The translations under genes were made by a program, and so were the position numbers. This document shows, one piece after another, positions 9,604 through 19,295 of a DNA stretch of 64,000 nucleotides (positions are counted from its first letter, which is position 1; each line of letters starts with the position of its first letter). Origin of the DNA: an uncultured Pseudoteredinibacter sp. (GTDB taxonomy: Bacteria > Pseudomonadota > Gammaproteobacteria > Pseudomonadales > Cellvibrionaceae); assembly GCF_947500695.1 (NCBI RefSeq), contig NZ_CANMSS010000001.1:186001-250000 (forward strand). Reading direction: 5' to 3'. Below the pieces are notes generated by a model that was given only the letters and a program-made list of their open reading frames with translations, was not told the DNA's origin and did no database searches.

Positions 9604-10449
9604 ACTTGCCGTTATATATTCACTCAAACGCTGGGCGGCTTCGCTTTGCTCGCTCGGCTGTTTAACTAAACTAATTCCAATTTTACCCAGCTTGGGTAGT
9701 CGGGTAGAGTTATTGATGACTTTTAAACCTTCGGGAACACTACTCTTCGCAAGGACTGTGACACCAAGACCTTCTTCGATGGCCGCTTGAATACCCGATA
9801 GGCTTGGGTTGGTGTAACTGATTTTCCAAGGTAAGCCAGCCTCGGCAAGCATGGTGTTGGCACGGTTACGGTAAATACAGCCTTCCGGTGCGACGATTAA
9901 TGGCAAGACCGAGCGCATATGGCAGTCATGGCTATGACTGCTTACCCATACCAGCTCGTCTTCTTTGATTAACTCTGTACCTGCTTTATCAGGATCGTCG
10001 TGGAGTACCAAAACCAGATCATATTGTTTTTGAGCGCTGGCATTCATTAGGTTGCGGCTAAGATCACTAATAACCTCTAAATTGACGTTAGGGTAGGTGT
10101 TGGCAAAACGACTGAGAATTCTGGGCAGGAGGGTCGTCGCAAATTCACTCGGTATGCCTAATTTTAATTGGCCGCTAACACTGGTGGCATTAAAGCTCGC
10201 CACGGCCTCATCATTAAGCGCTAATATACGCTTGGCATAATAGAACAGCTGCTCACCGGTTTTGGTAAGCTCGATATTTTGCCCGTTTCTTGAGATAAGC
10301 TTTTGATTTAAAAGCTCTTCTAACCTCTTGATTTGTAAGCTTATAGCGGGTTGTGAACGGCCAAGTAAATCACCGGCTTGGGTAAAACTACCCAGTTCCA
10401 CAATCGTTACAAACGCTCTTAATACCTCTATCGGCAGGTTTTTCATCAC
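9595..10449 (-). CDS. LysR-family transcriptional regulator, divergent from the glycine catabolic genes
   Basis: The 284-residue protein has an N-terminal winged helix-turn-helix (about residues 5-65; GSFTQAGDLLGRSQPAISLQIKRLE) and a LysR substrate-binding domain with a typical GLGVTVLAKSSVP loop. It is transcribed away from glyA, with a 159-bp shared intergenic region that contains a LysR-type inverted repeat. By the usual LysR arrangement it should control glyA-sdaA-gcvTHP and its own gene, possibly with glycine or serine as effector. In Pseudomonas the comparable operon is controlled by the sigma54 activator GcsR, so this would be a different solution. The effector is inferred from context only. 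Confidence 0.88.
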   Translation of the reverse strand: MMKNLPIEVLRAFVTIVELGSFTQAGDLLGRSQPAISLQIKRLEELLNQKLISRNGQNIELTKTGEQLFYYAKRILALNDEAVASFNATSVSGQLKLGIPSEFATTLLPRILSRFANTYPNVNLEVISDLSRNLMNASAQKQYDLVLVLHDDPDKAGTELIKEDELVWVSSHSHDCHMRSVLPLIVAPEGCIYRNRANTMLAEAGLPWKISYTNPSLSGIQAAIEEGLGVTVLAKSSVPEGLKVINNSTRLPKLGKIGISLVKQPSEQSEAAQRLSEYITASLG

Positions 10450-10512
10450 TCCTCTCCTGCTTGCCCCCGGGAAAGATAACGACCTTCCATTTGGGATCTG
10501 TCATTAGTAATT

Positions 10513-10531
10513 GTTATGAAGACATTATAAC
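10513..10531. promoter_or_regulatory. LysR-type inverted repeat between the regulator and glyA
   Basis: GTTAT, nine bases and ATAAC form an inverted repeat that fits the T-N11-A shape of LysR binding sites. It lies 64 bp upstream of the LysR start and 78 bp upstream of glyA, a typical position for control of both divergent genes. Confidence 0.45.
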
Positions 10532-10608
10532 TATTAATTTAACAAATCGTTAAGCGCTGATTAGTATCCAATCAAACTCCTGTCCGAACCACGAATTGAG
10601 GGAAAGCG

Positions 10609-11868
10609 ATGTTTGATTATAACGATAAAATTGCCAATTTTGATCAAGAACTTTGGGCGGCTTTGGAAGCTGAAGATCGCCGTCAAGAAGAACACATTGA
10701 ATTGATTGCTTCTGAGAACTATACCAGCACGCGTGTGATGGAAGCTCAAGGTGCTCAATTGACCAACAAATACGCTGAGGGCTATCCGGGTAAGCGTTAC
10801 TACGGCGGTTGTGAGCATGCTGATGTGGTAGAGCAGTTAGCTATCGACCGAGCCAAAGAGCTGTTCTCAGCTGATTATGCTAATGTCCAGCCGCACTCAG
10901 GTTCGCAAGCAAACGCGGCCGTTTACATGGCCTTGCTTCAGCCAGGTGATACTATTCTTGGTTTGTCTTTAGATCACGGTGGTCATTTAACCCACGGTGC
11001 AAAGCCTAATTTTTCAGGCAAAATCTACAATGCCGTGCAGTACGGTCTGAATCCAGAAACTGGTGAAGTGGATTACGATCAAGTAGAAGCTTTAGCCCTT
11101 GAGCATAAACCTAAAATGATCGTTGCAGGCTTTTCGGCTTATTCATTAGTAATGGATTGGCAGCGCTTTAGAGATATCGCCGACAAGGTAGGGGCGTACC
11201 TATTTGTAGATATGGCGCATGTTGCCGGCTTAATTGCGGCGGGTCTTTACCCTAACCCCGTGCCAGTAGCCGATGTGGTCACCACCACTACCCACAAAAC
11301 CTTGCGTGGCCCACGCGGTGGTCTGATTGTTGCGCGCTCTAACCCTGAGATTGAAAAGAAACTTAACTCAATGATTTTCCCTGGAATTCAGGGAGGACCA
11401 TTAATGCATATTATTGCAGCGAAAGCGGTAGCCTTTAAAGAAGCCCTTGCTCCCGAGTTTAAGGACTATCAGCAGCAAGTTGTTAACAATGCTAAAGCTA
11501 TGGCCAAGGCCTTTCAGCAGCGTGGCTATAAAGTTGTCTCGAATGGCACTGAAAACCATTTGTTCTTGTTGGACTTGATTGACAAGGGGATCACCGGTAA
11601 AGCTGCTGATGCTGCTTTGGGCGAAGCAAATATTACCGTTAATAAAAACACTGTACCAAACGATCCGCAATCACCGTTTGTTACCAGTGGTGTTCGTCTC
11701 GGTACGCCTGCAGTAACCAGTCGCGGCTTCAAAGAAGAGCAAGTTTCTGAGCTGGCCAACTGGATGTGTGATGTTCTCGATGACATTGAAAATCGCGAAG
11801 TCATTGAGTTGGTGAAGGAAAAAGTGCTTCAGCTTTGTGTGCAATTCCCAGTTTACGTTAACAAGTAA
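10609..11868 (+). CDS. glyA: Serine hydroxymethyltransferase
   Basis: This PLP enzyme interconverts serine and glycine using tetrahydrofolate. The 419-residue protein has the family N-terminus with [12 protein letters not shown], the PLP-lysine motif [13 protein letters not shown] (Lys at about residue 230), [14 protein letters not shown] and the C-terminal [23 protein letters not shown] Shine-Dalgarno is present. It is the first gene of a run with sdaA and gcvTHP. Here it would work in the direction glycine plus methylene-THF to serine, feeding serine dehydratase. A separate housekeeping glyA elsewhere is likely but cannot be seen from this window. Confidence 0.96.
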   Translation: MFDYNDKIANFDQELWAALEAEDRRQEEHIELIASENYTSTRVMEAQGAQLTNKYAEGYPGKRYYGGCEHADVVEQLAIDRAKELFSADYANVQPHSGSQANAAVYMALLQPGDTILGLSLDHGGHLTHGAKPNFSGKIYNAVQYGLNPETGEVDYDQVEALALEHKPKMIVAGFSAYSLVMDWQRFRDIADKVGAYLFVDMAHVAGLIAAGLYPNPVPVADVVTTTTHKTLRGPRGGLIVARSNPEIEKKLNSMIFPGIQGGPLMHIIAAKAVAFKEALAPEFKDYQQQVVNNAKAMAKAFQQRGYKVVSNGTENHLFLLDLIDKGITGKAADAALGEANITVNKNTVPNDPQSPFVTSGVRLGTPAVTSRGFKEEQVSELANWMCDVLDDIENREVIELVKEKVLQLCVQFPVYVNK

Positions 11869-11888
11869 ATCTGGATTAGGTGATTAAC

Positions 11889-13289
11889 ATGGCGATCAGT
11901 ATTTTTGATCTGTTTAAAATCGGAATAGGCCCCTCAAGTTCTCATACCGTTGGGCCTATGAAAGCTGCGCAGCAATTTGTTGAGCAGCTTAAATCTGATG
12001 GATGCCTATCTCAGGTGGCGAGAGTTAAGTCAGAGATGTTTGGCTCTTTGGGGGCTACTGGTGTTGGACACGGAACCCCTAAAGCGGTCTTGTTGGGTCT
12101 CGAAGGTGAACAGCCAGAAAGCGTCGTAGTGGCAGATATTAGCGCTAGGGTAGCGGGCATTCGTGAACAGGGTCAGATTAATTTGGCGGCTTGTCATAAA
12201 GTGGCCTACCAAGACGAGACAGACTTGATTCTGAATCGCCGTAAAGAGCTTCCATTTCACTCTAATGGTATGCAGTTTAGTGCCTATGCCGAAGATGGAT
12301 CTTTAATAGAAGAGCGCTGTTTCTACTCAGTCGGTGGCGGTTTTGTTGTCGGCGAAGATGAAGCGGGCAATGATGCCATTATCGAAGATGCTCGTGAACT
12401 CGCATTACCTTTTTCTACGGGTGCCGAACTACTGGATATATGCCAACAAAAGAACCTTCGGATTTCGGATGTAATGTGGGCTAATGAAGAGGCTTGGCGG
12501 CCAGCATCCGAAACGCGCAATTACCTTCACAATATTTGGCGTACCATGCAGGAGTGCATTGATAACGGTATAGCCGCTGAAGGAATTTTGCCTGGTGGCT
12601 TGAAGGTCAGCCGAAGAGCAGGTCAATTGTATCATCAGCTTTTACAGCGACCCGAAGCTTCTCTCTCAGATCCACTTACGGTACTGGACTGGGTAAGTCT
12701 CTATGCATTAGCAGTGAATGAAGAAAACGCCGCTGGCGGAAGAATTGTAACTGCACCAACTAATGGTGCGGCCGGCATTGTTCCCGCAGTGCTTAACTAC
12801 TATCGACAGTTTGTGCCAGGTGCCAATGACGATGGTGTAGAGCGCTTTTTATTAACCGCGGCTGCTGTAGGCATTCTATATAAAAAGAATGCTTCGATTA
12901 GTGGCGCGGAAGTTGGTTGCCAAGGTGAAGTGGGCTCTGCTTGCTCTATGGCGGCCGCGGGTCTGGCTGAAGTGTTAGGAGCGACTCCAGAGCAGGTAGA
13001 AAATGCGGCGGAAATCGCTATGGAGCATAACCTTGGTTTGACTTGTGATCCTATTGGCGGCCTGGTTCAGGTTCCCTGCATTGAGCGTAATGCGATGGCT
13101 TCAGTAAAAGCGATTCATGCCGCGAGGATGGCTATCCGCGGTGATGGCTCTCATTTTGTATCACTTGATAAAGTGATCAAAACCATGCGAGATACCGGCC
13201 GTGATATGCAAGCCAAATACAAAGAAACAGCACGTGGAGGCTTGGCCATTAACGTAGTTGAAGTCCCCGTTAACATTGTTGAATGTTAA
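11889..13289 (+). CDS. sdaA: L-serine dehydratase (single-chain, iron-sulfur)
   Basis: The enzyme deaminates L-serine to pyruvate and ammonia using an oxygen-sensitive 4Fe-4S cluster. The protein joins the beta-like N-terminal domain ([15 protein letters not shown]) and the catalytic alpha domain in one chain of about 466 residues. Cluster-binding cysteines are visible in [16 protein letters not shown] and in [19 protein letters not shown] prefer the ATG preceded by AGGTGA; a GTG three codons upstream is also in frame. It follows glyA by about 20 bp and converts the serine made from glycine into pyruvate. Confidence 0.95.
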   Translation: MAISIFDLFKIGIGPSSSHTVGPMKAAQQFVEQLKSDGCLSQVARVKSEMFGSLGATGVGHGTPKAVLLGLEGEQPESVVVADISARVAGIREQGQINLAACHKVAYQDETDLILNRRKELPFHSNGMQFSAYAEDGSLIEERCFYSVGGGFVVGEDEAGNDAIIEDARELALPFSTGAELLDICQQKNLRISDVMWANEEAWRPASETRNYLHNIWRTMQECIDNGIAAEGILPGGLKVSRRAGQLYHQLLQRPEASLSDPLTVLDWVSLYALAVNEENAAGGRIVTAPTNGAAGIVPAVLNYYRQFVPGANDDGVERFLLTAAAVGILYKKNASISGAEVGCQGEVGSACSMAAAGLAEVLGATPEQVENAAEIAMEHNLGLTCDPIGGLVQVPCIERNAMASVKAIHAARMAIRGDGSHFVSLDKVIKTMRDTGRDMQAKYKETARGGLAINVVEVPVNIVEC

Positions 13290-13335
13290 TAAAAGCCTGA
13301 AGTAATAATAACGAATATTTTACGAGTATCGAGAT

Positions 13336-14448
13336 ATGACAGAAGAATTGAAAACTCCACTTTACGACTTGCATGTCGAGCTCGGCGCAAAGATGGTGCC
13401 ATTTGCAGGTTATAGCATGCCGGTTCAATATCCGCTTGGAATTAAAGGCGAGCATTTACACTGTCGCGATCAGGTAGGGCTATTTGATGTTTCTCATATG
13501 GGGCAGCTGATTATTCGCGGAGCGAATGTAGCATCAGCCCTTGAGAAGCTGATCCCCGTTGATTTAGAGGCGTTAAAACCTAATCAGCAAACCTATGCGG
13601 TTTTGACCAATGAGTCTGGAGGCATTTTAGACGATCTTATTATTTGTAAATGGGACGAAGAGACATTCTTCTTAGTTGTTAACGCCGCCTGTAAAGAACA
13701 AGATATTGCTCATCTTCAATCGCACCTAAAAGATTTCGAATTTGAAATTCTTGAAGATCAGGCCTTATTAGCGATGCAAGGTCTTAAAGCGGCTGCTCTT
13801 ATGCAAGAGTTAGCACCGCAAGCTTGCGAGCTGACCTTTATGAATGGCTGTCATAGTGAAATTGATGGTATGCCGGTATATATCACTCGTTCTGGGTATA
13901 CCGGTGAAGATGGTTTTGAGATCTCTGTGGCCAATGCGCAGGCTGAAAAACTAGCTCGCTTATTATTAAGCTACAAGCAAGTTGAAGCTATTGGCTTAGG
14001 GGCTAGAGATTCACTTCGCCTAGAAGCTGGTTTGTGTCTCTACGGACATGATATGAACACCGAAACAAGCCCAATCGAAGCTTCTTTGATTTGGAGTATT
14101 AGTAAGACTCGCAGAGCCGGTGGAGAGAAGGAAGCTGGATTTTTAGGTTCGGCAAGAGTTTTGAATGATATTGCCGAAGGGGTTTCACGTAAACGTGTTG
14201 GATTTTTAGTCGAGGGTCGAGTTCCAGTGCGAGAGGGCGCAGGGATATTTGACGCTGATGGTAACCAGGTTGGTGAAGTTACCAGTGGCGGCTTTGGTCC
14301 TAGTATTAATGCACCCGTAGCAATGGGCTATGTCCCAGCATCACTGGCCAAAGCTGATACAAAGTTGATTGCGCGAGTGCGCAATAAAGACATTCCGATA
14401 ACGGTAGCTAAAACACCTTTCGTGCCACAACGCTATTTCCGTGGTTAA
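13336..14448 (+). CDS. gcvT: Glycine cleavage system T protein (aminomethyltransferase)
   Basis: GcvT moves the one-carbon unit from the aminomethyl group on lipoyl-GcvH to tetrahydrofolate and releases ammonia. The 370-residue protein has the N-terminal signature KMVPFAGYSMPVQY, the GLFDVSHMGQ folate-domain motif, RSGYTGEDGFEI and a C-terminal barrel with VGEVTSGGFGPS. The length matches GcvT. The gene lies 46 bp after sdaA with no terminator seen between them, so it belongs to the same operon. Confidence 0.96.
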   Translation: MTEELKTPLYDLHVELGAKMVPFAGYSMPVQYPLGIKGEHLHCRDQVGLFDVSHMGQLIIRGANVASALEKLIPVDLEALKPNQQTYAVLTNESGGILDDLIICKWDEETFFLVVNAACKEQDIAHLQSHLKDFEFEILEDQALLAMQGLKAAALMQELAPQACELTFMNGCHSEIDGMPVYITRSGYTGEDGFEISVANAQAEKLARLLLSYKQVEAIGLGARDSLRLEAGLCLYGHDMNTETSPIEASLIWSISKTRRAGGEKEAGFLGSARVLNDIAEGVSRKRVGFLVEGRVPVREGAGIFDADGNQVGEVTSGGFGPSINAPVAMGYVPASLAKADTKLIARVRNKDIPITVAKTPFVPQRYFRG

Positions 14449-14478
14449 TCTCAAGTCGATTGAATTAAACAATAAATA

Positions 14479-14862
14479 ATGGTGAATATGATGAGTGAAA
14501 TGAAGTTTACAAAAGACCATGAATGGTTATTGATTAATGGTTCCCAAGCGACAGTTGGTATTACTGAATTCGCCCAAGAGCAACTGGGAGATGTGGTATT
14601 TGTCGAGCTTCCTGAAGTAGGCAGTGAATACGATCAGGGCGACGAGGTGGCTGTGATTGAATCTGTTAAAGCGGCTGGTGAAATTGTTGCTCCATTAGCT
14701 GGAACTGTGGTTGATGTGAATGAAGAGCTTGCTGATAACCCGGAGTTGGTTAACGAGTCACCGCTGCAAGATGGTTGGTTTGTGAAAATCCAACTGAAAG
14801 ATGGCGTGGATCTTAGCGAACTGATGACTGAAGAACAGTATAAAGAATTTACCGCCGATTAA
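14479..14862 (+). CDS. gcvH: Glycine cleavage system H protein (lipoyl carrier)
   Basis: GcvH carries the aminomethyl intermediate on a lipoyl-lysine between GcvP, GcvT and the dihydrolipoamide dehydrogenase. The lipoylation motif IESVKAAGEIVAP is present, and the N-terminus KFTKDHEWL is typical. The total is at most 127 residues. The start is ambiguous: ATG codons at 14479, 14488 and 14491 are in frame. ATGGTGA at the first could serve as Shine-Dalgarno for the last, giving MSEMKFTKDHEW. The lipoyl group could be made by the nearby lipA product after octanoyl transfer. Confidence 0.95.
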   Translation: MVNMMSEMKFTKDHEWLLINGSQATVGITEFAQEQLGDVVFVELPEVGSEYDQGDEVAVIESVKAAGEIVAPLAGTVVDVNEELADNPELVNESPLQDGWFVKIQLKDGVDLSELMTEEQYKEFTAD

Positions 14863-14886
14863 GTTAATTTGTGAATCAGAAAAACT

Positions 14887-14914
14887 CTGGCTCTAGGTTT
14901 TATCTTAGAGTCAG
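14887..14914 (+). other. Stem-loop between gcvH and gcvP
   Basis: CTGGCTCTA pairs with TAGAGTCAG (one G-T pair) around a 10-base loop in the 134-bp gcvH-gcvP spacer, which is the longest gap in this operon. The run after it is A/T-rich without a clear U tract. It may attenuate or stabilise the message. It does not match the glycine riboswitch consensus as I know it. Confidence 0.4.
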
Positions 14915-14996
14915 AAATATAGATTTATATTTGTTTCCTGCTGAATATTGAGCTGGGTGGACATACCGTGCCCAAGCTTAGTACTTGGAGCTGTGT

Positions 14997-17867
14997 ATGT
15001 TACAACCTAAAAAGACCATTAAAGAGCTTGAGAATTCAAGCGAATTCATCGCTCGCCATATTGGAGTTAGTCACCAAGATAGAGAAAAAATGCTGGCCTA
15101 TCTTGGTTACGATTCTATGGCTAGCTTTATCTCTGCCGTAGTCCCTGAAAACATTCGATCCAATGGTTTACCAGGGCTTGCTTCCGCGTTTAGCGAATCA
15201 GCAGCCTTGGAAGAATTGAAATCGACTGCTGAAAAAAATCAAAGCTTTCGTTCCTTGATAGGTCAGGGGTATTACGATAGTCGGCTACCTACCGTAATCT
15301 TACGTAATCTATTAGAAAATCCAGCTTGGTATACGGCTTATACGCCTTATCAGCCAGAAATTTCTCAGGGTAGATTAGAAGCGCTGTTTAATTTCCAAAC
15401 CCTGATCACTGAACTGACAGGGATGGAAATCGCCAATGCCTCCATGCTAGATGAAGCGACTGCGGCGGCAGAGGCGATGACTCTATGTCAACGTATGTCA
15501 AAATCAAAATCTCGACGTTTCTTGGTGGACCCACAGTGCTTACCTCAGACCATCGATATTCTTGCAACAAGAGCCGAGCCACTTGATATTGAGTTAGTCA
15601 TTGCTGATCCACTCCAAGCCGAATCCCAAGACGATGTTTTCGGGGTCTTGTTGCAATACCCAGCGGCTGATGGAGAGCTGAGAGATTACTCCACGCTTAT
15701 TGAAACTATCCATAACAATAAAGGTCTTGTAGTTTTTGCAGCAGACCCTCTAAGTTTATTGTTACTAAAGTCTCCTGGTGAGTTGGGTGCGGACGTGGTT
15801 ATTGGTTCTGCACAGCGTTTTGGTGTGCCGCTGGGCTTTGGTGGGCCGCACGCGGCGTATATGGCCACTAGAGCATCATTTAAGCGTTCTTTACCGGGTC
15901 GACTGGTGGGCAATTCTGTAGACAGTAATGGAGAGCCTGCATATCGTTTGGCGCTGCAAACGCGTGAGCAGCATATCCGCCGTGAAAAGGCGACCTCCAA
16001 TATTTGTACTGCTCAGGTACTGTTAGCCGTTATTGCTAGCATGTATGCGGTATATCATGGCCCTGCTGGCCTTCGTAAAATCGCAGAACGCGTGCATAGC
16101 TTGTGTAGTGTCTTCGCACAGGGACTTCGCCAGCTTGGGTTTGAAGTAAAAAACAAATCTTGGTTTGACACGCTTACCGTTCATAGCGGGGCAGAGACCG
16201 AAGCGATTGTTAATCGTGCTCGTGATGCGGGCATTAATTTACGATTAGTTGATGACTCGCAGCTAGGCCTTTCTTTTGACGAGCTGAGCTCGCGATCTGA
16301 AGTCAGTAAACTCTGGGAGATATTCAAGCCGGAGGGCGAATTAAGCTTTGACGAAATTGAGGCCCAGACAGCCTATATTATTCCCGGTAATCTTCTGCGC
16401 AATGATAAGTTGTTAAGCCAAAACGCTTTCAATCAATATCATAGCGAAACGCAGATGCTACGTTATCTGCGCGAGCTTTCAGATCGTGATATCGCTTTGG
16501 ATCGAGCGATGATTCCGCTGGGCTCCTGTACCATGAAGCTAAATGCTAGCAGCGAAATGCTGCCTATTAGCTGGCCAGAATTCGCTAACGTTCATCCATT
16601 TGTGCCGCTTGATCAGGCCGAGGGCTATTTGCAAATGATCGGTGAGCTTGAGGATATGTTGTGTGAGATTACCGGTTATGACGCCGTCTCTCTGCAGCCT
16701 AACTCAGGTGCTCAAGGTGAATATGCTGGTTTGCTAGCGGTGCGCGCCTATCATGAAAGTCGTGGGGAAGGGCAGCGTGACATATGCCTAATTCCAAGTT
16801 CTGCACATGGAACCAACCCAGCTTCCGCACAGATGTGTGGCATGAAAGTGGTTGTCGTGAAATGTGATGAGCAGGGTAATATTGACGTCGCCGATTTGCG
16901 AGAAAAGGCCGAGCGCCACAGTCAAGATCTTGCTGCCATTATGGTGACGTACCCGTCGACCCACGGTGTTTTTGAAGAGAGTATTGTTGAGGTGGCCCAG
17001 ATCGTTCATCAACATGGTGGCCAGGTTTACGTAGACGGTGCAAACCTAAATGCCATGGTAGGTTTGTGTCAACCCGGAAAGTTTGGTGGTGATGTATCCC
17101 ACTTAAACCTTCATAAAACGTTTTGTATTCCACATGGCGGCGGTGGTCCTGGTGTTGGCCCTATTGGGGTCAAGGAGCATCTTGAGCCATTCCTGCCTGG
17201 CCATCGTGTCTTGTCTGCTAGCTCAAAAGGCGCGGCAGTATCAGCCGCCCCATGGGGCAGTGCGAGTATTCTACCGATCACATGGATGTACATTCGTATG
17301 ATGGGCGCAGCGGGCTTGCAGCAAGCGACTGAAGCCGCGATTTTAAATGCGAACTATCTAAGCAAGCGCTTAAGCGAGCACTACCCGATCTTGTACACCG
17401 GCCGAAATGGCTTAGTAGCTCACGAATGTATTGTAGATTTAAGGCCAATTAAAGAAAGCTCTGGAATCAGCGTCGATGATGTCGCTAAGCGCTTGATTGA
17501 CTATGGCTTTCATGCACCAACGATGTCATTCCCGGTTGCAGGAACCTTGATGATTGAGCCGACGGAAAGTGAGTCGCTCTGGGAAATTGATCGTTTTTGT
17601 GATGCCATGATTCAGATCCGCGAGGAAATTCATGCGGTTGAAGATGGTGTATACAGCTTGGAAGACAACCCCTTGGTGAATGCGCCCCATACGGCTGCAT
17701 CTATGCTGCGTCATGATTGGCAACACTGCTATTCTCAGGGGTTAGCGGCTTATCCTGTCGATTCTTTGCTGCGTCAGAAATACTGGCCACCTGTGGGGCG
17801 AGTCGATAATGTTTATGGTGATAAGCATTTGGTATGTTCATGCCCTCCAATGAGCGATTACGAATAA
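14997..17867 (+). CDS. gcvP: Glycine dehydrogenase (decarboxylating), P protein
   Basis: GcvP is the PLP enzyme that decarboxylates glycine and loads the aminomethyl group onto lipoyl-GcvH. The 956-residue chain is the fused alpha-beta form of most proteobacteria. The N-terminal half starts with [17 protein letters not shown]. The PLP lysine is in [18 protein letters not shown]. The ATG is preceded by GGAG at a 6-base spacing, so I prefer it to the TTG four codons upstream. A strong terminator follows the stop, which ends the glyA-gcvP transcription unit. Confidence 0.97.
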   Translation: MLQPKKTIKELENSSEFIARHIGVSHQDREKMLAYLGYDSMASFISAVVPENIRSNGLPGLASAFSESAALEELKSTAEKNQSFRSLIGQGYYDSRLPTVILRNLLENPAWYTAYTPYQPEISQGRLEALFNFQTLITELTGMEIANASMLDEATAAAEAMTLCQRMSKSKSRRFLVDPQCLPQTIDILATRAEPLDIELVIADPLQAESQDDVFGVLLQYPAADGELRDYSTLIETIHNNKGLVVFAADPLSLLLLKSPGELGADVVIGSAQRFGVPLGFGGPHAAYMATRASFKRSLPGRLVGNSVDSNGEPAYRLALQTREQHIRREKATSNICTAQVLLAVIASMYAVYHGPAGLRKIAERVHSLCSVFAQGLRQLGFEVKNKSWFDTLTVHSGAETEAIVNRARDAGINLRLVDDSQLGLSFDELSSRSEVSKLWEIFKPEGELSFDEIEAQTAYIIPGNLLRNDKLLSQNAFNQYHSETQMLRYLRELSDRDIALDRAMIPLGSCTMKLNASSEMLPISWPEFANVHPFVPLDQAEGYLQMIGELEDMLCEITGYDAVSLQPNSGAQGEYAGLLAVRAYHESRGEGQRDICLIPSSAHGTNPASAQMCGMKVVVVKCDEQGNIDVADLREKAERHSQDLAAIMVTYPSTHGVFEESIVEVAQIVHQHGGQVYVDGANLNAMVGLCQPGKFGGDVSHLNLHKTFCIPHGGGGPGVGPIGVKEHLEPFLPGHRVLSASSKGAAVSAAPWGSASILPITWMYIRMMGAAGLQQATEAAILNANYLSKRLSEHYPILYTGRNGLVAHECIVDLRPIKESSGISVDDVAKRLIDYGFHAPTMSFPVAGTLMIEPTESESLWEIDRFCDAMIQIREEIHAVEDGVYSLEDNPLVNAPHTAASMLRHDWQHCYSQGLAAYPVDSLLRQKYWPPVGRVDNVYGDKHLVCSCPPMSDYE

Positions 17868-17886
17868 CACTTGGTTCTGAACTAAA

Positions 17887-17917
17887 AGCCATGGTGATTT
17901 CACCATGGCTTTTTTTT
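17887..17917 (+). terminator. Intrinsic terminator between gcvP and lipA
   Basis: AGCCATGGTG pairs perfectly with CACCATGGCT around an ATTT loop, followed by seven T residues. This is a textbook intrinsic terminator. The lipA Shine-Dalgarno (GAGG) begins immediately after the T run, so lipA expression depends on read-through or on a promoter hidden in gcvP. Confidence 0.9.
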
Positions 17918-17927
17918 GAGGTTAACG

Positions 17928-18920
17928 ATGATGAAATCTGAATCTGTAATACCGGTTAAGCGAAGTGAAAGACATAAAGCGGGTGAAAAACATCGCGATG
18001 CTGCAAAGCTAGAACGAATTCCCGTAAAGGTAATACCTACTACTGAAATTCCGCGAAAGCCAGCGTGGCTGCGAAGCAAATTGCCAGTGTCTGCTGAAGT
18101 GTCTCGAATAAAAAAATTGTTGCGAAAAAGTAGCTTATCGAGCGTATGTGAAGAAGCCTCCTGTCCAAATTTAGGTGAGTGTTTTTCAAAAGGGACAGCA
18201 ACTTTCATGATTATGGGAGAGATATGCACACGCCGATGTCCCTTTTGTGATGTTGGCCATGGTAAGCCTAAAGCTTTGGATGCCGATGAACCTAAACAAC
18301 TGGCCTCAGCGGTTGCAGAATTAAAGCTCCGCTATGTGGTTATCACTTCAGTAGATCGTGATGATTTGCGAGATGGTGGAGCAGAACACTTTAAGTTATG
18401 CATTGAGGAAATCCGAGCGGCTGTGCCAGGGATTCAAGTGGAGATTCTTACACCAGATTTTCGCGGCCGTATGGAAGTTGCCTTAGAGAAGCTATTGTTA
18501 TCACCACCCGATGTCTTTAATCATAATCTTGAAACTGTACCTCGTTTGTATCGACAGTCTAGGCCGGGCGCAAATTATCAGTGGTCTCTCGATTTATTAA
18601 AGCGTTTTAAAACCGCCAAGCCTGATGTCTTGACTAAATCGGGTTTGATGGTTGGTCTGGGTGAAGAAAAGCAAGAAATCTTTAGTGTCATGGAGGATAT
18701 GCGAGCCCATGAAGTGGATATGTTGACGATTGGCCAATATATGCAGCCAAGCCGTGATCATCTTCCTGTGCAACGCTTTGTACACCCAGATGAGTTTGCG
18801 GAGTATCGTGAGTACGGCATGAAGATTGGTTTCAAGCATGTTGCTTCTGGGCCGTTGGTTCGTTCTTCTTATCATGCCGATCTTCAACTAGGGTCTACTT
18901 TTGAAAGTAATGATTATTGA
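17928..18920 (+). CDS. lipA: Lipoyl synthase
   Basis: LipA is a radical-SAM enzyme that inserts two sulfur atoms into protein-bound octanoyl groups. The auxiliary cluster motif [13 protein letters not shown] and the radical-SAM motif CTRRCPFC are both intact, and the C-terminal RSSYHAD is present. The length of about 330 residues is normal, with the usual basic N-terminus. Two adjacent ATG codons (17928, 17931) could both serve. Lipoyl synthase is usually next to lipB; here it sits beside gcvTHP, which suggests a copy serving GcvH lipoylation. Whether a second lipA exists is unknown from this window. Confidence 0.95.
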   Translation: MMKSESVIPVKRSERHKAGEKHRDAAKLERIPVKVIPTTEIPRKPAWLRSKLPVSAEVSRIKKLLRKSSLSSVCEEASCPNLGECFSKGTATFMIMGEICTRRCPFCDVGHGKPKALDADEPKQLASAVAELKLRYVVITSVDRDDLRDGGAEHFKLCIEEIRAAVPGIQVEILTPDFRGRMEVALEKLLLSPPDVFNHNLETVPRLYRQSRPGANYQWSLDLLKRFKTAKPDVLTKSGLMVGLGEEKQEIFSVMEDMRAHEVDMLTIGQYMQPSRDHLPVQRFVHPDEFAEYREYGMKIGFKHVASGPLVRSSYHADLQLGSTFESNDY

Positions 18921-19295
18921 GTTAAAGATTTAATATTTTTATCGAGCGACTGCCGGGGCAGCGCTCCTTCGGCTTAGATCTTTTTGTCATTAAGACATAA
19001 AGCCAAGTGCGAATCTTGAGTTTTGGAACAATTTAATACGCTTATAAAGCGCAATTTTCTACTCACATACTGCCGATTGGTGCAGTTTTCTTGTTCCTCA
19101 TTCGCTGTTTATCACGAAAGTCTCACGGCCTAGTCCCTTTGGCTTAACGCATTTAAAAAGTAAATGTGTCCATATTGATTATTAATTTCTACGCCAAAAC
19201 TTTCTGCGCTAGGATCAAGCTTCCTCCGAATGACTGCGCATTGAGTTTATCAATTGCAGAATAATTAATAACGAAGCGATGATGAGGAATTATCG
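18921..19295 (+). other. Intergenic region upstream of the AGCS symporter
   Basis: I see no gene in these 375 bp. A short imperfect hairpin lies at 18945-18965 (AGCGACTGC/GCAGCGCT), and a loose T-rich stretch follows. An inverted repeat lies at 19147-19169. A Shine-Dalgarno (GATGAGGA) precedes the symporter ATG. No glycine-riboswitch-like sequence was found by eye. Confidence 0.6.
19147..19169. promoter_or_regulatory. Inverted repeat upstream of the symporter gene, probable operator
   Basis: ACGCATTTA and TAAATGTGT form 9-base arms (one G-T mismatch) around AAAAG. It lies about 130 bp before the symporter start. The regulator that might bind is unknown. Confidence 0.35.

Noticed and set aside
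14863..14996. Glycine riboswitch before gcvP, glyA or the symporter
   Set aside because: No paired aptamer-like GGAGAG...GCCGAAGG pattern was found by eye in these gaps; only an ordinary stem-loop is present.
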